Assembly (NCBI RefSeq): GCF_016909075.1
Contig: NZ_JAFBFC010000005.1
Span: 1-64,000 of the forward strand
Length of the DNA stretch: 64,000 nt
Origin: Priestia iocasae
Lineage (GTDB): Bacteria > Bacillota > Bacilli > Bacillales > Bacillaceae_H
Direction of reading: 5' to 3'
Shown here: positions 1-7,996 of the stretch, piece by piece
How positions within the stretch are numbered: the first letter of the stretch is position 1
Layout of the letters: each line of letters opens with the position of its first letter
The notes under the pieces: generated by a model
Database searches by the model: none
Told to the model about the DNA's origin: nothing
Seen by the model: only the letters and a program-made list of their open reading frames with translations
Made by a program: the position numbers and the translations under genes

Positions 1-416
1 TGGATATTTCCGTTTACACATTTCGTTGTGTACGATTGAACAGGGTTCTTTTTCGATTTAAAACGAGGTTCCCCATTTTGTTTTTTGTAATAACGTGTAT
101 AGGCATCATTCACAATTTCAACTGATTTTTGGAGAGCGATACTATCTACTTCTTTTAAAAATGGATAGTGCTTCTTTAATTCTCGAACAGCCTTAATAGA
201 TTGGTTTTTATTGAAAAATTCACCTTTCCAATTGTTCGACACAAGTTGACCATTCTGTACCATTTTGTTAACAATATACCAATAAGCATCTTTGTTTTTT
301 TGCTTGCCAACAAAATAATTGTACACAAAACGAGAGCAACCGATGGTTTTATGAATTAATTCCACCTGTTTTTGATTTGGATAGAGTCTGAATTTATATG
401 CTTTTTTCACCAACAT
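1..416 (-). CDS. tnpB: IS200/IS605-family TnpB (OrfB), N-terminal part, runs off left edge
   Basis: Reading the minus strand from an ATG at 416 gives about 138 open codons that continue past position 1. The peptide begins MLVKKAYKFRLYPNQKQ and later has SRFVYNYFVGKQ, SIALQKSVEIVNDAY and NPVQSYTTKC, the usual N-terminal blocks of TnpB, the RNA-guided nuclease of IS200/IS605 elements and relative of Cas12. A clear AGGAGGTGA Shine-Dalgarno sequence lies just upstream. The RuvC-like catalytic residues and zinc ribbon would lie beyond the edge, so activity cannot be judged. No TnpA gene is visible on this side. The family call is secure. Whether the element is complete or a lone-TnpB (IS1341-like) form is unknown. 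Confidence 0.9.
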   Translation of the reverse strand, partial: MLVKKAYKFRLYPNQKQVELIHKTIGCSRFVYNYFVGKQKNKDAYWYIVNKMVQNGQLVSNNWKGEFFNKNQSIKAVRELKKHYPFLKEVDSIALQKSVEIVNDAYTRYYKKQNGEPRFKSKKNPVQSYTTKCVNGNI

Positions 417-535
417 TGGCCTTCACCTCCTTGCGAACTGGTGTTCTTTACCTATTTCTATTTTATAACAACCTTCGAAAAAGTTACAAAAGAAAAAACA
501 CTCAAAATGAAAAAAAGTTTAAAAAACCGATTCAT

Positions 536-570
536 CCCCCACCTACTCACTGTGTTCCTTGAGGTGGGGG
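536..570. repeat. Subterminal hairpin of the IS200/IS605 element
   Basis: CCCCCACCT (536-544) and AGGTGGGGG (562-570) form a perfect 9-bp stem around a 17-nt loop, flanked by GATTCAT on the left and TCTTCTCGGT on the right. Palindromes of this type near the ends are recognised by TnpA in IS200/IS605 elements, and the element probably ends near 580. Its orientation relative to tnpB, on the 5' side of the gene, could not be matched to left or right end from the sequence alone. Confidence 0.6.
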
Positions 571-590
571 TCTTCTCGGTAAGAATGATA

Positions 591-630
591 AAAAGTGGGC
601 CATGACTGTTTTAGTCATGGCCCACTTTTT
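591..630 (-). terminator. Intrinsic terminator of degS-degU
   Basis: AAAGTGGGCCATGACT pairs with AGTCATGGCCCACTTT around a 5-nt loop and is followed on the minus strand by a T-run. It lies 13 bp past the degU stop codon. The A/T tracts on both sides would also let it stop transcripts coming from the IS side. Confidence 0.85.
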
Positions 631-642
631 TATTTCATTCAA

Positions 643-1326
643 TTAGCGAACTTCTACCCAACCGTTCTTAATTGCCACAACAACGGCTTGTGTACGGTCG
701 TTTACGTTCATTTTTTGAAGAATGTTACTTACATGGTTTTTAACTGTTTTCTCACTAATATATAGTGCTTCACCAATGCCACGGTTACTTTTCCCATCCG
801 CTAACAATTGAAGAACTTCGCACTCACGACGCGTTAATAAATGAAGCGGGCGACGAATTTCAATTGGTTCATTCGGATACGATGAAGATTGGCCTTGAGA
901 TGCTAGGCGGCGATATTCTTTTACTAAGCTGTGCGTGACTTTCGGATGTAAATATGATCCGCCTTCTGTCACCACTTTTACCGCTTCAATTAAAGCATCT
1001 GCATCCATCTCTTTTAATAGGTAACCACGTGCTCCTGTTTGTAGTGCATGTGTTACGTATGTTTCATCATCATGAATCGATAAGATGATAACCTTTGTTT
1101 CTGGATTTGCCTCAACAAGTTGCTTTGTTGCTTCTACACCATTTACTGACGGCATGTTAATATCCATAATGACAACATCTGGATGATGCTGTTCAACAAG
1201 CCCTAACGCTTCGCTTCCGTCATCACCTTCTGCAACTACTTCAAAATCCTTTTCAAAGTCTAAAATACGTTTAACACCTTCACGGAACAACTGGTGGTCA
1301 TCAATAATAACAATTCTTGTTTTCAT
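643..1326 (-). CDS. degU: Response regulator DegU (NarL/LuxR family)
   Basis: This 227-residue cytoplasmic transcription factor has an N-terminal receiver domain (acidic pocket DD at 9-10, phospho-acceptor D55 in VVIMDINMP, conserved K in YLLKEMD) and a C-terminal LuxR-type helix-turn-helix ([31 protein letters not shown]). It matches B. subtilis DegU in length and sequence style. DegU controls exoenzyme production, competence, motility and biofilm genes according to its phosphorylation level. It lies downstream of its kinase gene degS, in the order found in Bacillus, and is followed by a strong terminator. Many secreted proteases and wall enzymes lie nearby, but direct control of them is only a guess. 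Confidence 0.97.
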   Translation of the reverse strand: MKTRIVIIDDHQLFREGVKRILDFEKDFEVVAEGDDGSEALGLVEQHHPDVVIMDINMPSVNGVEATKQLVEANPETKVIILSIHDDETYVTHALQTGARGYLLKEMDADALIEAVKVVTEGGSYLHPKVTHSLVKEYRRLASQGQSSSYPNEPIEIRRPLHLLTRRECEVLQLLADGKSNRGIGEALYISEKTVKNHVSNILQKMNVNDRTQAVVVAIKNGWVEVR

Positions 1327-1392
1327 TTGTTATGCCTCCCCAAATCAAACAACAAAGTGGTTAATCTATATTGACCCCTTTTACATTTCTCT

Positions 1393-2553
1393 CTATCTCG
1401 TATCAGGAACATGTATAATTGGTACATGTATAATGACAAGGGTTCCTTGTCCAATTTTCGAATGGACCGATATGGTTCCATCAAGTAAGTCCACTCGTTC
1501 TTTCATTCCCATGAGTCCAAACGAGTTTTCTTTTTTCTTCTCAGGATCAAAGCCTTGGCCATTATCCTTTACTATCAGAATAGCATGCTTTTCATTAAAT
1601 TCAATCTTTACTTGAATTTCAGTGGATTTTGCATGCTTTAACGCATTGGTCACAGCCTCTTGCACAAGACGGAATAGTGCTACTTCTAATTTTGACGGAA
1701 TTCTCTTTTCCTGTCCAATGGAAATAAACGTAATTCGTGGATTTCCGTCATTGTATTCTTCAATTGTCGCAAGATATTTTCGAAGTGTTGGATTTAATCC
1801 TAAGTCATCTAATGCCATCGGTCTCAAATCATAAATAATGCGACGAACTTCGTATAGAGCAGAACGAACCATTTTTCGTAAATCACGAATTTCTTGCATC
1901 GCTTCCTCTGGACTACGCTCACGATAAATACGTTCGACTAATTCTGAACGCATCATTACATTGGCAAGCATTTGTGCGGGTCCATCATGAATTTCACGTG
2001 ATAAACGTTTCCGTTCTTCCTCTTGCGCTTCGATGATTCGAAAACCAAAGTACTCTTTTTGAATCGCATCTTCGACAATCTCACCAACTTGTTTTAGGTC
2101 ACTATTTAAATAATTCAACACGACTGAAATTTGACCAACAAGGTGATCGGCACGCTGAATGGTTTCTTCAAGCGTACGCAATCTTCGTTCCAATTCATCT
2201 CGTCGATTACGAAGTTGAAGCTCTTGTTGTTGCGTCATCAGTAGCTTTGTTTGTAGAGAATGTGCTTTTTCATATGCATCTTTTACTTCTGGCTCAGAAT
2301 AAATCTTAAAGTGTCGACTCACTTCAGAAAGGCGTTTACGCGCTAAGCGTGAATGCATTTCTAAGCGTTCAGCTTCTTGAATCGTTTCAATGACTTTTAC
2401 CTTTAATACTTCTAACTCTTCAAGAATTTTATCATATTCTTGTCTTGCATCTTCGGCTAAATGATAAATCTCACCCTTGCTTGTATCGACAGTCAAGATA
2501 ATTTTTTCTAAAATTTCATCTAACGCTTTACTTGTTAACTTATTTTTCGACAT
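1393..2553 (-). CDS. degS: Sensor histidine kinase DegS
   Basis: This is a soluble kinase with no membrane segments. It has a long N-terminal coiled-coil sensor region (about residues 1-175), a HisKA_3 dimerisation block (ERKRLSREIHDGPAQMLANV) and a C-terminal HATPase domain (VQEAVTNALKHAK, DNGQGFDP, FGLMGMKERV). An in-frame GTG lies just before the ATG, but the GAGGTGAA ribosome binding site is spaced correctly only for the ATG at 2553. With that start the phosphorylated histidine is residue 189, the same number as in B. subtilis DegS. DegS phosphorylates and dephosphorylates DegU, whose gene follows 66 bp downstream on the same transcript. Confidence 0.97.
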   Translation of the reverse strand: MSKNKLTSKALDEILEKIILTVDTSKGEIYHLAEDARQEYDKILEELEVLKVKVIETIQEAERLEMHSRLARKRLSEVSRHFKIYSEPEVKDAYEKAHSLQTKLLMTQQQELQLRNRRDELERRLRTLEETIQRADHLVGQISVVLNYLNSDLKQVGEIVEDAIQKEYFGFRIIEAQEEERKRLSREIHDGPAQMLANVMMRSELVERIYRERSPEEAMQEIRDLRKMVRSALYEVRRIIYDLRPMALDDLGLNPTLRKYLATIEEYNDGNPRITFISIGQEKRIPSKLEVALFRLVQEAVTNALKHAKSTEIQVKIEFNEKHAILIVKDNGQGFDPEKKKENSFGLMGMKERVDLLDGTISVHSKIGQGTLVIIHVPIIHVPDTR

Positions 2554-2556
2554 CAC

Positions 2557-2932
2557 TTCACCTCAAAGTAAGCCCGTAAATCTAGCGTAACTCTTACTAT
2601 CCACTTTATATAGTTCGTATTTCCCCTTTTATTTGTGAGGATAAAACCTATTTCTTTTTATTATTCCAGGAATATACGCTTATTAGCCAAGCTTAATAAA
2701 TATCCTAGCCAAATTCAACCCGTCCATTTGCCCCATTTTTCATTTTTTAACTCATTCTTCCTTTTTCTCTCTTTTTATAAAGGAATATTCATTGAAGGCT
2801 AAGGGTTGAAGCTTTATAATAAAGAAAATAGTGATTTGTTTACAAAAAACGACAATATTTTTGACATTGTCCTTTCATAACTTGTTTAAAAAAACATCAA
2901 CAAATTCATTCGAACTTAGGAGGTTTGTTCAA
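2557..2932. other. Divergent intergenic region degS / yvyE
   Basis: This AT-rich spacer of about 375 bp separates the divergently transcribed degS and yvyE genes and must hold both promoters. An open frame extends yvyE upstream to 2831, but it lacks a ribosome binding site there and codes for a sequence atypical of the family, so I treat it as non-coding. I see no convincing riboswitch or RNA gene. Confidence 0.5.
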
Positions 2933-3568
2933 TTGTTACCTCAATACAATACAGTAAAACAATATGGTGAACACGAAATTGTGATTCAAAAATCACGTTT
3001 TATTTGCTATGCGCAGCGTGCAACAACGGAGGAAGAAGCGCAAGCATTTATTCAAGATATTAAAAAGAAGAATTGGGATGCGACACATAACTGTTCGGCT
3101 TATCTAATTGGCGAGCGCGATCAATTTCAAAAAGCAAATGATGATGGAGAGCCAAGTGGAACGGCTGGTGTTCCAATGCTTGAAGTGTTGAAAAAGCGGG
3201 GATTGAAAGATACAGTGGTTGTGGTTACACGCTACTTTGGAGGAATTAAGCTTGGTGGAGGCGGCTTGGTTCGTGCATACGGCAAATCGGTTTCAGAAGG
3301 CTTGAATGAAATTGGCGTCGTAAAACGAACATTGATGCAAGTGATGCATACGAAGGTGGATTATACATGGCTTGGAAAGCTTGAAAATGAGCTCCGCAAC
3401 TCTGTTTATCAAGTAAAAAACATTCATTACCTTGACCAAGTAGACATTGAAGTGTACGTAGAGGAAGGCCAAGTTGCTGCTTTTTCAGAATGGATGACAG
3501 AGCTAACAAATGGTCAGTGTGACCTCTCTAAAGGCGACTTAACTTATTTAGAGGAAGACGTGAACTGA
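2933..3568 (+). CDS. yvyE: YvyE/YigZ (IMPACT) family protein
   Basis: This protein of about 211 residues has the UPF0029/IMPACT domain (THNCSAY, NDDGEPSGTAGVPMLEVL, VVVTRYFGGIKLGGGGLVRAY) and a C-terminal DUF1949-like domain (YTWLGKLENELRNS, WMTELTNG). The start chosen is a TTG at 2933, ten bases after a perfect TTAGGAGG, and the protein then begins in register with B. subtilis YvyE. Eukaryotic IMPACT modulates translation through Gcn1/Gcn2. The bacterial role is not established, though ribosome-linked functions have been suggested. The gene sits between degS and tagU as in Bacillus species, which supports chromosomal core synteny. Confidence 0.92.
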   Translation: MLPQYNTVKQYGEHEIVIQKSRFICYAQRATTEEEAQAFIQDIKKKNWDATHNCSAYLIGERDQFQKANDDGEPSGTAGVPMLEVLKKRGLKDTVVVVTRYFGGIKLGGGGLVRAYGKSVSEGLNEIGVVKRTLMQVMHTKVDYTWLGKLENELRNSVYQVKNIHYLDQVDIEVYVEEGQVAAFSEWMTELTNGQCDLSKGDLTYLEEDVN

Positions 3569-3690
3569 TTATTTACGAAAGCATTAAAAAAAGGTACAAT
3601 GAATTTTAGCGCAATTACTCGAATCCTCGCTTTTTATAGCGAAAATCAGTAAATAAATGATGAACGAAAAGACAATAACCGACTGAGATT

Positions 3691-3719
3691 TTTATACATC
3701 ATCAGAAGTTACATATACT
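3691..3719 (+). promoter_or_regulatory. Candidate SigA promoter of the tagU-like gene
   Basis: TTTATA (3691-3696) and TATACT (3714-3719) are separated by exactly 17 bp, and the tagU start codon is 45 bp downstream. The -35 box is weak, the -10 box is good. It is inferred from consensus only. Confidence 0.45.
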
Positions 3720-3764
3720 AACCACACTACGTTAAGCTTGAATCTGTCAAAAAGGAGAAACCTT

Positions 3765-4781
3765 ATGCAGCAATACAGACGTTTCCAAAAAAAGGTGAAC
3801 AGACGAAAGAGGCGCAAGCGTCTATTTTTGTTTATTTTACTTCCTATTTTAATTGTCGGACTTAGTGCAACTGCCTATGGCTCATACTTATTTGCTAAAG
3901 CAAAATCGGTTGTGTCTAGCTCATTTGAGGAAGTTGAAAATCGAAATGCTTCACCGATGCGTGATCGTAAAATTGATCCAAAAAAAGATAACATCTCCGT
4001 TTTATTTATGGGGATTGATGACAATGATAATCGAAACTATGGAGATTCCGCCCGTACAGATGCTTTGTTACTTGCAACTCTGAACGAAAAAGATAAATCG
4101 GTGAAGGTTGTCAGCATTCCTCGTGATTCGTACGTATATATTCCAGAACGAGATCGTGAAAGTAAAATCAACCACGCTCATGCATATGGCGGAACAAAAG
4201 CAACAATTGAAACTGTCGAGCATTTGTTTGATGTACCCGTTGATTATTACGTAAAGTTAAACTTTAAAGCCTTTATTGACATTGTGGATGCATTAGGTGG
4301 CATTGAGTTTGATGTTCCTTATAATATGAAAGAAAAAGATTCAAAAGATAAACATAACGGCATCGTGTTAGAAAAAGGCGTTCAAACATTAGATGGCGAA
4401 GAAGCATTAGCTGTCGCACGCACACGAAAATACGACAATGATGTAGAACGTGGGAAACGTCAACAGCAAATTATTCAAGCAATGGTAAAAGAAGCTTCTT
4501 CGATTGGTTCTGTCACGAAATACGGTAACCTCATTGAAGCAGTCGGTGACAATATGAAAACCAACTTAACGTTTGGAGAGATGCTTTCCTTCTATGATTA
4601 TGGAACACAGGGAACGAGCATTGACGTTCAAACGTTAAACCTTGAAGGTGAAGATAGTCGCCAAGACGGTGTATACTATTATGAACTAGATGATGAATCA
4701 GTGGATACCATCACTGAAACATTACGTGAACACCTTGAATTAAAAAATAACGAACACCCTAGTGAGCTAGAAGAGCAATAA
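3765..4781 (+). CDS. tagU: LytR-CpsA-Psr (LCP) family phosphotransferase, TagU-like
   Basis: The protein has about 338 residues: a basic N-terminus (KKVNRRKRRKR), one membrane anchor (about residues 20-45) and an extracellular LCP domain. Diagnostic blocks are VLFMGIDDNDNR, SARTDALLLATLN, VSIPRDSYVYIP, KINHAHAYGG and GEEALAVARTRKYDNDVERG. LCP enzymes transfer undecaprenyl-diphosphate-linked glycopolymers to peptidoglycan. The ATG at 3765 is preceded by AAAGGAG, while a TTG 27 bp upstream has no good ribosome binding site. The neighbouring tagO would make the lipid-linked primer, so attachment of wall teichoic acid or secondary wall polymer is the likely job. Which of the Bacillus paralogues (TagT, TagU or TagV) it equals rests mainly on synteny. 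Confidence 0.9.
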   Translation: MQQYRRFQKKVNRRKRRKRLFLFILLPILIVGLSATAYGSYLFAKAKSVVSSSFEEVENRNASPMRDRKIDPKKDNISVLFMGIDDNDNRNYGDSARTDALLLATLNEKDKSVKVVSIPRDSYVYIPERDRESKINHAHAYGGTKATIETVEHLFDVPVDYYVKLNFKAFIDIVDALGGIEFDVPYNMKEKDSKDKHNGIVLEKGVQTLDGEEALAVARTRKYDNDVERGKRQQQIIQAMVKEASSIGSVTKYGNLIEAVGDNMKTNLTFGEMLSFYDYGTQGTSIDVQTLNLEGEDSRQDGVYYYELDDESVDTITETLREHLELKNNEHPSELEEQ

Positions 4782-4782
4782 A

Positions 4783-4823
4783 AAAGATCCCGTTACCTCC
4801 AGAACAGGTAACGGGATCTTTTT
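4783..4823 (+). terminator. Intrinsic terminator of the tagU-like gene
   Basis: AAAGATCCCGTTACCT pairs with AGGTAACGGGATCTTT around a short loop, followed by TTTAGTTTTA. It starts directly after the stop codon. Confidence 0.9.
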
Positions 4824-4849
4824 AGTTTTAGTTCATCAGCTTAAGAAAG

Positions 4850-4915
4850 AAAAAAACACCTCTTGTCGCTCTATCCATTCACATGATGAAAGAGATAGAG
4901 GCAAGAGATGTTTTG
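4850..4915 (-). terminator. Intrinsic terminator of tagO
   Basis: On the minus strand, just past the tagO stop, ATCTCTTGCCTCTATC can pair with GATAGAGCGACAAGAGGT, and a tract of T residues follows. A few unpaired bases interrupt the stem. Confidence 0.75.
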
Positions 4916-4919
4916 ATGT

Positions 4920-5978
4920 TTATCGACTTACACGGAACCCACGTACCATGTTTAGAAGTGGGCGATACGTTTTATCAACGAGTCCAATTTTTTCAACGAT
5001 GATTTCAATCGCGAATAATAAAATCGCTAGGACTAAGAATGAGCCCCACATCGTTTCTACTTGTGAGAAGATAACTGCTGCTAGACCAAAGATAGCACTC
5101 ATACCATAAATAATTAAAACCGTTTGACGATGGCTATATCCTAGTCTCAATAAGCAGTGGTGTAAATGTGACTTGTCCGGTGCAGATAATGGCTGTTTCT
5201 TTACAATACGACGAATAATTGCAAAGAACGTATCTGAAATCGGTACACCTAAAATGATAACCGGTACGATGAATGAAATCAGCGTAACGTTTTTAAAGCC
5301 TAACAATGAAAGCACAGCAATCATATAGCCTAAAAACAGTGCCCCGGTATCTCCCATAAAGATTTTTGCTGGATGAAAGTTGTACACTAAAAATCCTAGT
5401 GTACTTCCTAGCATAATGAAGCCCATACTTGCGACAAATGCATCTCCCATCATAATGGCCATTCCTGAAATAGTAATTAAGCCAATTGATGAAACACCTG
5501 CTGCAAGTCCATCTAAACCGTCAATTAAATTAATGGCATTTGTAATACCAACAATCCACAAAATCGTTAATGGAATACTAAAGTAACCAAATTCAAGCTG
5601 ACCACCAAACGGCAAGTTAATGAATTCAACTTGTATCCCACCATAAATCACTACGATGAATGCAGCGGCTAGCTGACCACCGAGCTTGACTTTAGCGGAT
5701 AATTCCATCATGTCGTCTAATACGCCCGTAATAATGATGATAAAGCTTCCAATTAGAATTGGTAATCCGTATCCGTATGGGCTTTCTGGTTGTAAAATGA
5801 AATAACCAATTAGAAAACTGATAAATATTGCTAAACCTCCAAGACGAGGCATAATTTTTTGATGAACTTTTCGTTGATTCGGCTTATCCGTTGCACCTAT
5901 TTTAAACGCAAGCTTTTTGACAAGCGGCGTCAGTAAAATGGATGCAATAAAGCAAATAAACAAGGTCAAATACAGCAT
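4920..5978 (-). CDS. tagO: Undecaprenyl-phosphate GlcNAc-1-phosphate transferase TagO
   Basis: This polytopic membrane enzyme of about 352 residues and ten or eleven helices belongs to the MraY/WecA family. It transfers GlcNAc-1-phosphate from UDP-GlcNAc to undecaprenyl phosphate, starting wall teichoic acid and related glycopolymers. Family motifs are present: DKPNQRKVHQ and PRLGG near the N-terminus, DDMMEL in the first catalytic loop, NAINLIDGLDGLAAG, KIFMGDTGALFLG and the histidine motif KSHLHHCLL. The start at 5978 follows GAGGAGGG, and a longer frame to 6008 lacks one. It lies convergent with the tagU-like gene. In this S-layer cell it probably also primes the SLH-binding polymer made by the csaB and tagA clusters. 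Confidence 0.95.
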   Translation of the reverse strand: MLYLTLFICFIASILLTPLVKKLAFKIGATDKPNQRKVHQKIMPRLGGLAIFISFLIGYFILQPESPYGYGLPILIGSFIIIITGVLDDMMELSAKVKLGGQLAAAFIVVIYGGIQVEFINLPFGGQLEFGYFSIPLTILWIVGITNAINLIDGLDGLAAGVSSIGLITISGMAIMMGDAFVASMGFIMLGSTLGFLVYNFHPAKIFMGDTGALFLGYMIAVLSLLGFKNVTLISFIVPVIILGVPISDTFFAIIRRIVKKQPLSAPDKSHLHHCLLRLGYSHRQTVLIIYGMSAIFGLAAVIFSQVETMWGSFLVLAILLFAIEIIVEKIGLVDKTYRPLLNMVRGFRVSR

Positions 5979-6252
5979 ATAGACCCTCCTCAGGTTTATC
6001 TTAACCAAAACATATCACAATGCATACTGTATGAATCAAATGGATACTATTACATTTTATTTTTTTCTGAATTTTTTAAAAAGTTATCTTCCTTTTTCAC
6101 TCACAATGAGGATTATAACACATTGATTCTATGACTTAAATAGAAATTTATTCTCAAACCTCCTAACTCTTTCAAACTATTGTCTTTTTCTACTTATCAT
6201 TCATAATTCCTGCTTTTCTTCAAAAATAAGTCAAATTCTATCAATTTTTTGA

Positions 6253-6258
6253 TATAAT
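6253..6258 (+). promoter_or_regulatory. -10 box upstream of the small coiled-coil gene
   Basis: A perfect TATAAT lies 50 bp upstream of the start at 6308, with only a weak -35 element. The spacer 5979-6307 is otherwise AT-rich with no open frame of note. It must also hold the divergent tagO promoter, where TTGATT and TGATAT spaced 16 bp apart are a possible pair. Confidence 0.45.
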
Positions 6259-6307
6259 GCTAAATAGAAGAAATCTATCATTTCCAACTCAATCAGGAGG
6301 TATTTTC

Positions 6308-6535
6308 ATGTTGAAGATGAGAAGAAAAGTCGCTGTAATTGCACTAGTATCCATCATTTCTATATCCGCTTTTGCCGTTCCTAAAACGTTAGCCAATAGC
6401 GAAACGATGTTAGCGAGTGTCGAATGGGTAACAAATAAACTCAATCCTTTATCGAAAAAAGTGACGGATCTTGAAACGAAAGTAAAAAATCTTGAAGCTC
6501 AAGTTGCAGAACTAAAGAAGCAAGTGAATCAATAA
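6308..6535 (+). CDS. Small secreted coiled-coil protein
   Basis: The 75-residue protein starts at 6308 behind CAGGAGG. It has a basic N-terminus and hydrophobic signal sequence (about 1-29, likely cleavage after LANS or nearby), followed by a heptad-rich segment LETKVKNLEAQVAELKKQV that should form a short coiled coil. I do not recognise a named family. The segment MLASVEWVTNKL resembles VEVASTEWVDDQV in the SLH lipoprotein at 7993-8751, including the EWV core, so both may carry the same helical interaction module. It lies only 10 bp upstream of the SpoIID-like gene and is probably co-transcribed with it, suggesting a partner role at the wall. Confidence 0.8.
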   Translation: MLKMRRKVAVIALVSIISISAFAVPKTLANSETMLASVEWVTNKLNPLSKKVTDLETKVKNLEAQVAELKKQVNQ

Positions 6536-6545
6536 GGTGATGAAG

Positions 6546-7946
6546 ATGAAAAAAATATGGATGATTTGCTTAACAATTAGTTGTTTCTTTGTTTTTCCTC
6601 ACCTTTCATTGGCAGGTGCAACACCCATTACATACGAAAATGAAGTAAATGTCCGTTTACTAACGAATTCCACTTTTACAACTGCAGTGAATGGTCAATA
6701 CACGCTTATGAACCTGGATACGAACGCACCGGTAAGCCTTGGTACAAACAAATCTGTACGCCTAGAGTCTAAATCTGGACAGGTTATTGTAACAGTTGGT
6801 ACACAAGCCATTGCATCAACGAAAGGGTTCATGCTTCATGAAACCGTTCAGCAAGACACGAATGAATTGACCCTTACTGGCATGCATGCAAATGCAAAAG
6901 TATCAAATAATACGATGACAGTTCGCGGTTCTCTTACCATTAAGCCAAGTGAATCTACGTTATTGGTCATTAATACGTTAGACATGCAAAATTACTTAAA
7001 AGGCGTTGTTCCATATGAAATGTCTAATTACTTTCCAATTGAAGCGTTAAAAGCACAAGCCATCGTCGCAAGAAGCTATGCGCACGTTGACTTAAAAGGA
7101 AAGCCTTACATTGAAATGACCGAGCAAAGCCAAGTGTATAAAGGAAAAGAAGATCCTACTGCACATAACCGTACAACAGAAGCAGTAGAAGGAACAAAAG
7201 ACGTGTATTTAACCTATAAAGGAAATCCAATTAAAACCCTTTTTTATTCAAGCTCAGGAGGTCGCACTGAGAACTCTGAAGATGTATGGGGTGGAACAGC
7301 CCTTCCTTATATGCGCTCGGTTGATGATCCTTACGATCGTCATGATAAGAACACTCACTATAATTGGAACCGAACGTTAAGTCACTCTCAGCTTGCTGAT
7401 CGCTTAAAGCTATCGAGCTCTGAATTAGTGATTGGGTTACAGATTAATAATCGAACAACTGGTGGGAATACAAAAGAAATGAATGCCGTTATTTTCAATC
7501 GCCTGACGAAGACCACATCACAAAGAGCTCTTCTTGGCACCGATGTTCGCTACCCAGATGCGTATCGTAAATTCTTCCGAACAATTGAAAATGGTGTTGA
7601 ACGCAGCTTACCTAGTAGTCGCTTTAGCGTGAAAGCTAGCACATCAAATGCCATTATGACTGGAAATGGCACAGTTGAACGCTCGGACCATCTTGTAGGA
7701 TACAAAATCCAACAAGCAGACGGAACAGTGACAACGGTTAATGATGCAAACGTAAAGGTAAAAACAAAAGATAGCAGTATCCTTGTTCCATCCTCTCCTG
7801 TTAGCTTTACATTTACTGGTAGCGGAAACGGCCACGGAGCTGGTATGAGCCAGTGGGGTGCTTACGGCATGGCCGAAGCTGGTTATAAATATGATGCGAT
7901 TTTAAAGCATTATTATACAGGAACAGAGGTTAAAAAAGTAAACTAA
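6546..7946 (+). CDS. SpoIID/LytB domain secreted protein
   Basis: The protein of about 466 residues has a signal peptide (MKKIWMICLTISCFFVF, to the ALAG region) and a SpoIID domain. Diagnostic blocks are MQNYLKGVVPYEMSNYFPIEALKAQAIVARSYA (given here only as a region, roughly residues 140-175), FYSSSGGRTENSEDVWGG, and near the C-terminus GSGNGHGAGMSQWGAYGMAEAG. SpoIID is a lytic transglycosylase acting on denuded glycan strands, and B. subtilis LytB is the related amidase enhancer. Which role applies here is open, since it is outside a sporulation operon. The ATG at 6546 fits the AAGGTGATG ribosome binding site better than the ATG or GTG at 6537-6540. It follows the coiled-coil gene directly. 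Confidence 0.9.
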   Translation: MKKIWMICLTISCFFVFPHLSLAGATPITYENEVNVRLLTNSTFTTAVNGQYTLMNLDTNAPVSLGTNKSVRLESKSGQVIVTVGTQAIASTKGFMLHETVQQDTNELTLTGMHANAKVSNNTMTVRGSLTIKPSESTLLVINTLDMQNYLKGVVPYEMSNYFPIEALKAQAIVARSYAHVDLKGKPYIEMTEQSQVYKGKEDPTAHNRTTEAVEGTKDVYLTYKGNPIKTLFYSSSGGRTENSEDVWGGTALPYMRSVDDPYDRHDKNTHYNWNRTLSHSQLADRLKLSSSELVIGLQINNRTTGGNTKEMNAVIFNRLTKTTSQRALLGTDVRYPDAYRKFFRTIENGVERSLPSSRFSVKASTSNAIMTGNGTVERSDHLVGYKIQQADGTVTTVNDANVKVKTKDSSILVPSSPVSFTFTGSGNGHGAGMSQWGAYGMAEAGYKYDAILKHYYTGTEVKKVN

Positions 7947-7996
7947 AAAAGGTTGAGTCTGGCAGGATTGGTTCCTGCTTGACTCAACCTTTTTAT
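7947..7996. terminator. Bidirectional terminator between convergent genes
   Basis: AAAGGTTGAGTC and GACTCAACCTTT form a 12-bp stem with A- and T-tracts on both sides. It serves the SpoIID-like gene on the plus strand and the SLH lipoprotein gene on the minus strand, overlapping the latter's stop codon. Confidence 0.85.

Noticed and set aside
372-605. 77-codon plus-strand frame over the IS end
   Set aside because: It covers the IS hairpin and the tnpB start on the other strand, lacks a ribosome binding site and has no family resemblance.
2831-2932. N-terminal extension of yvyE
   Set aside because: No ribosome binding site at 2831, and the family start matches the TTG at 2933 after TTAGGAGG.
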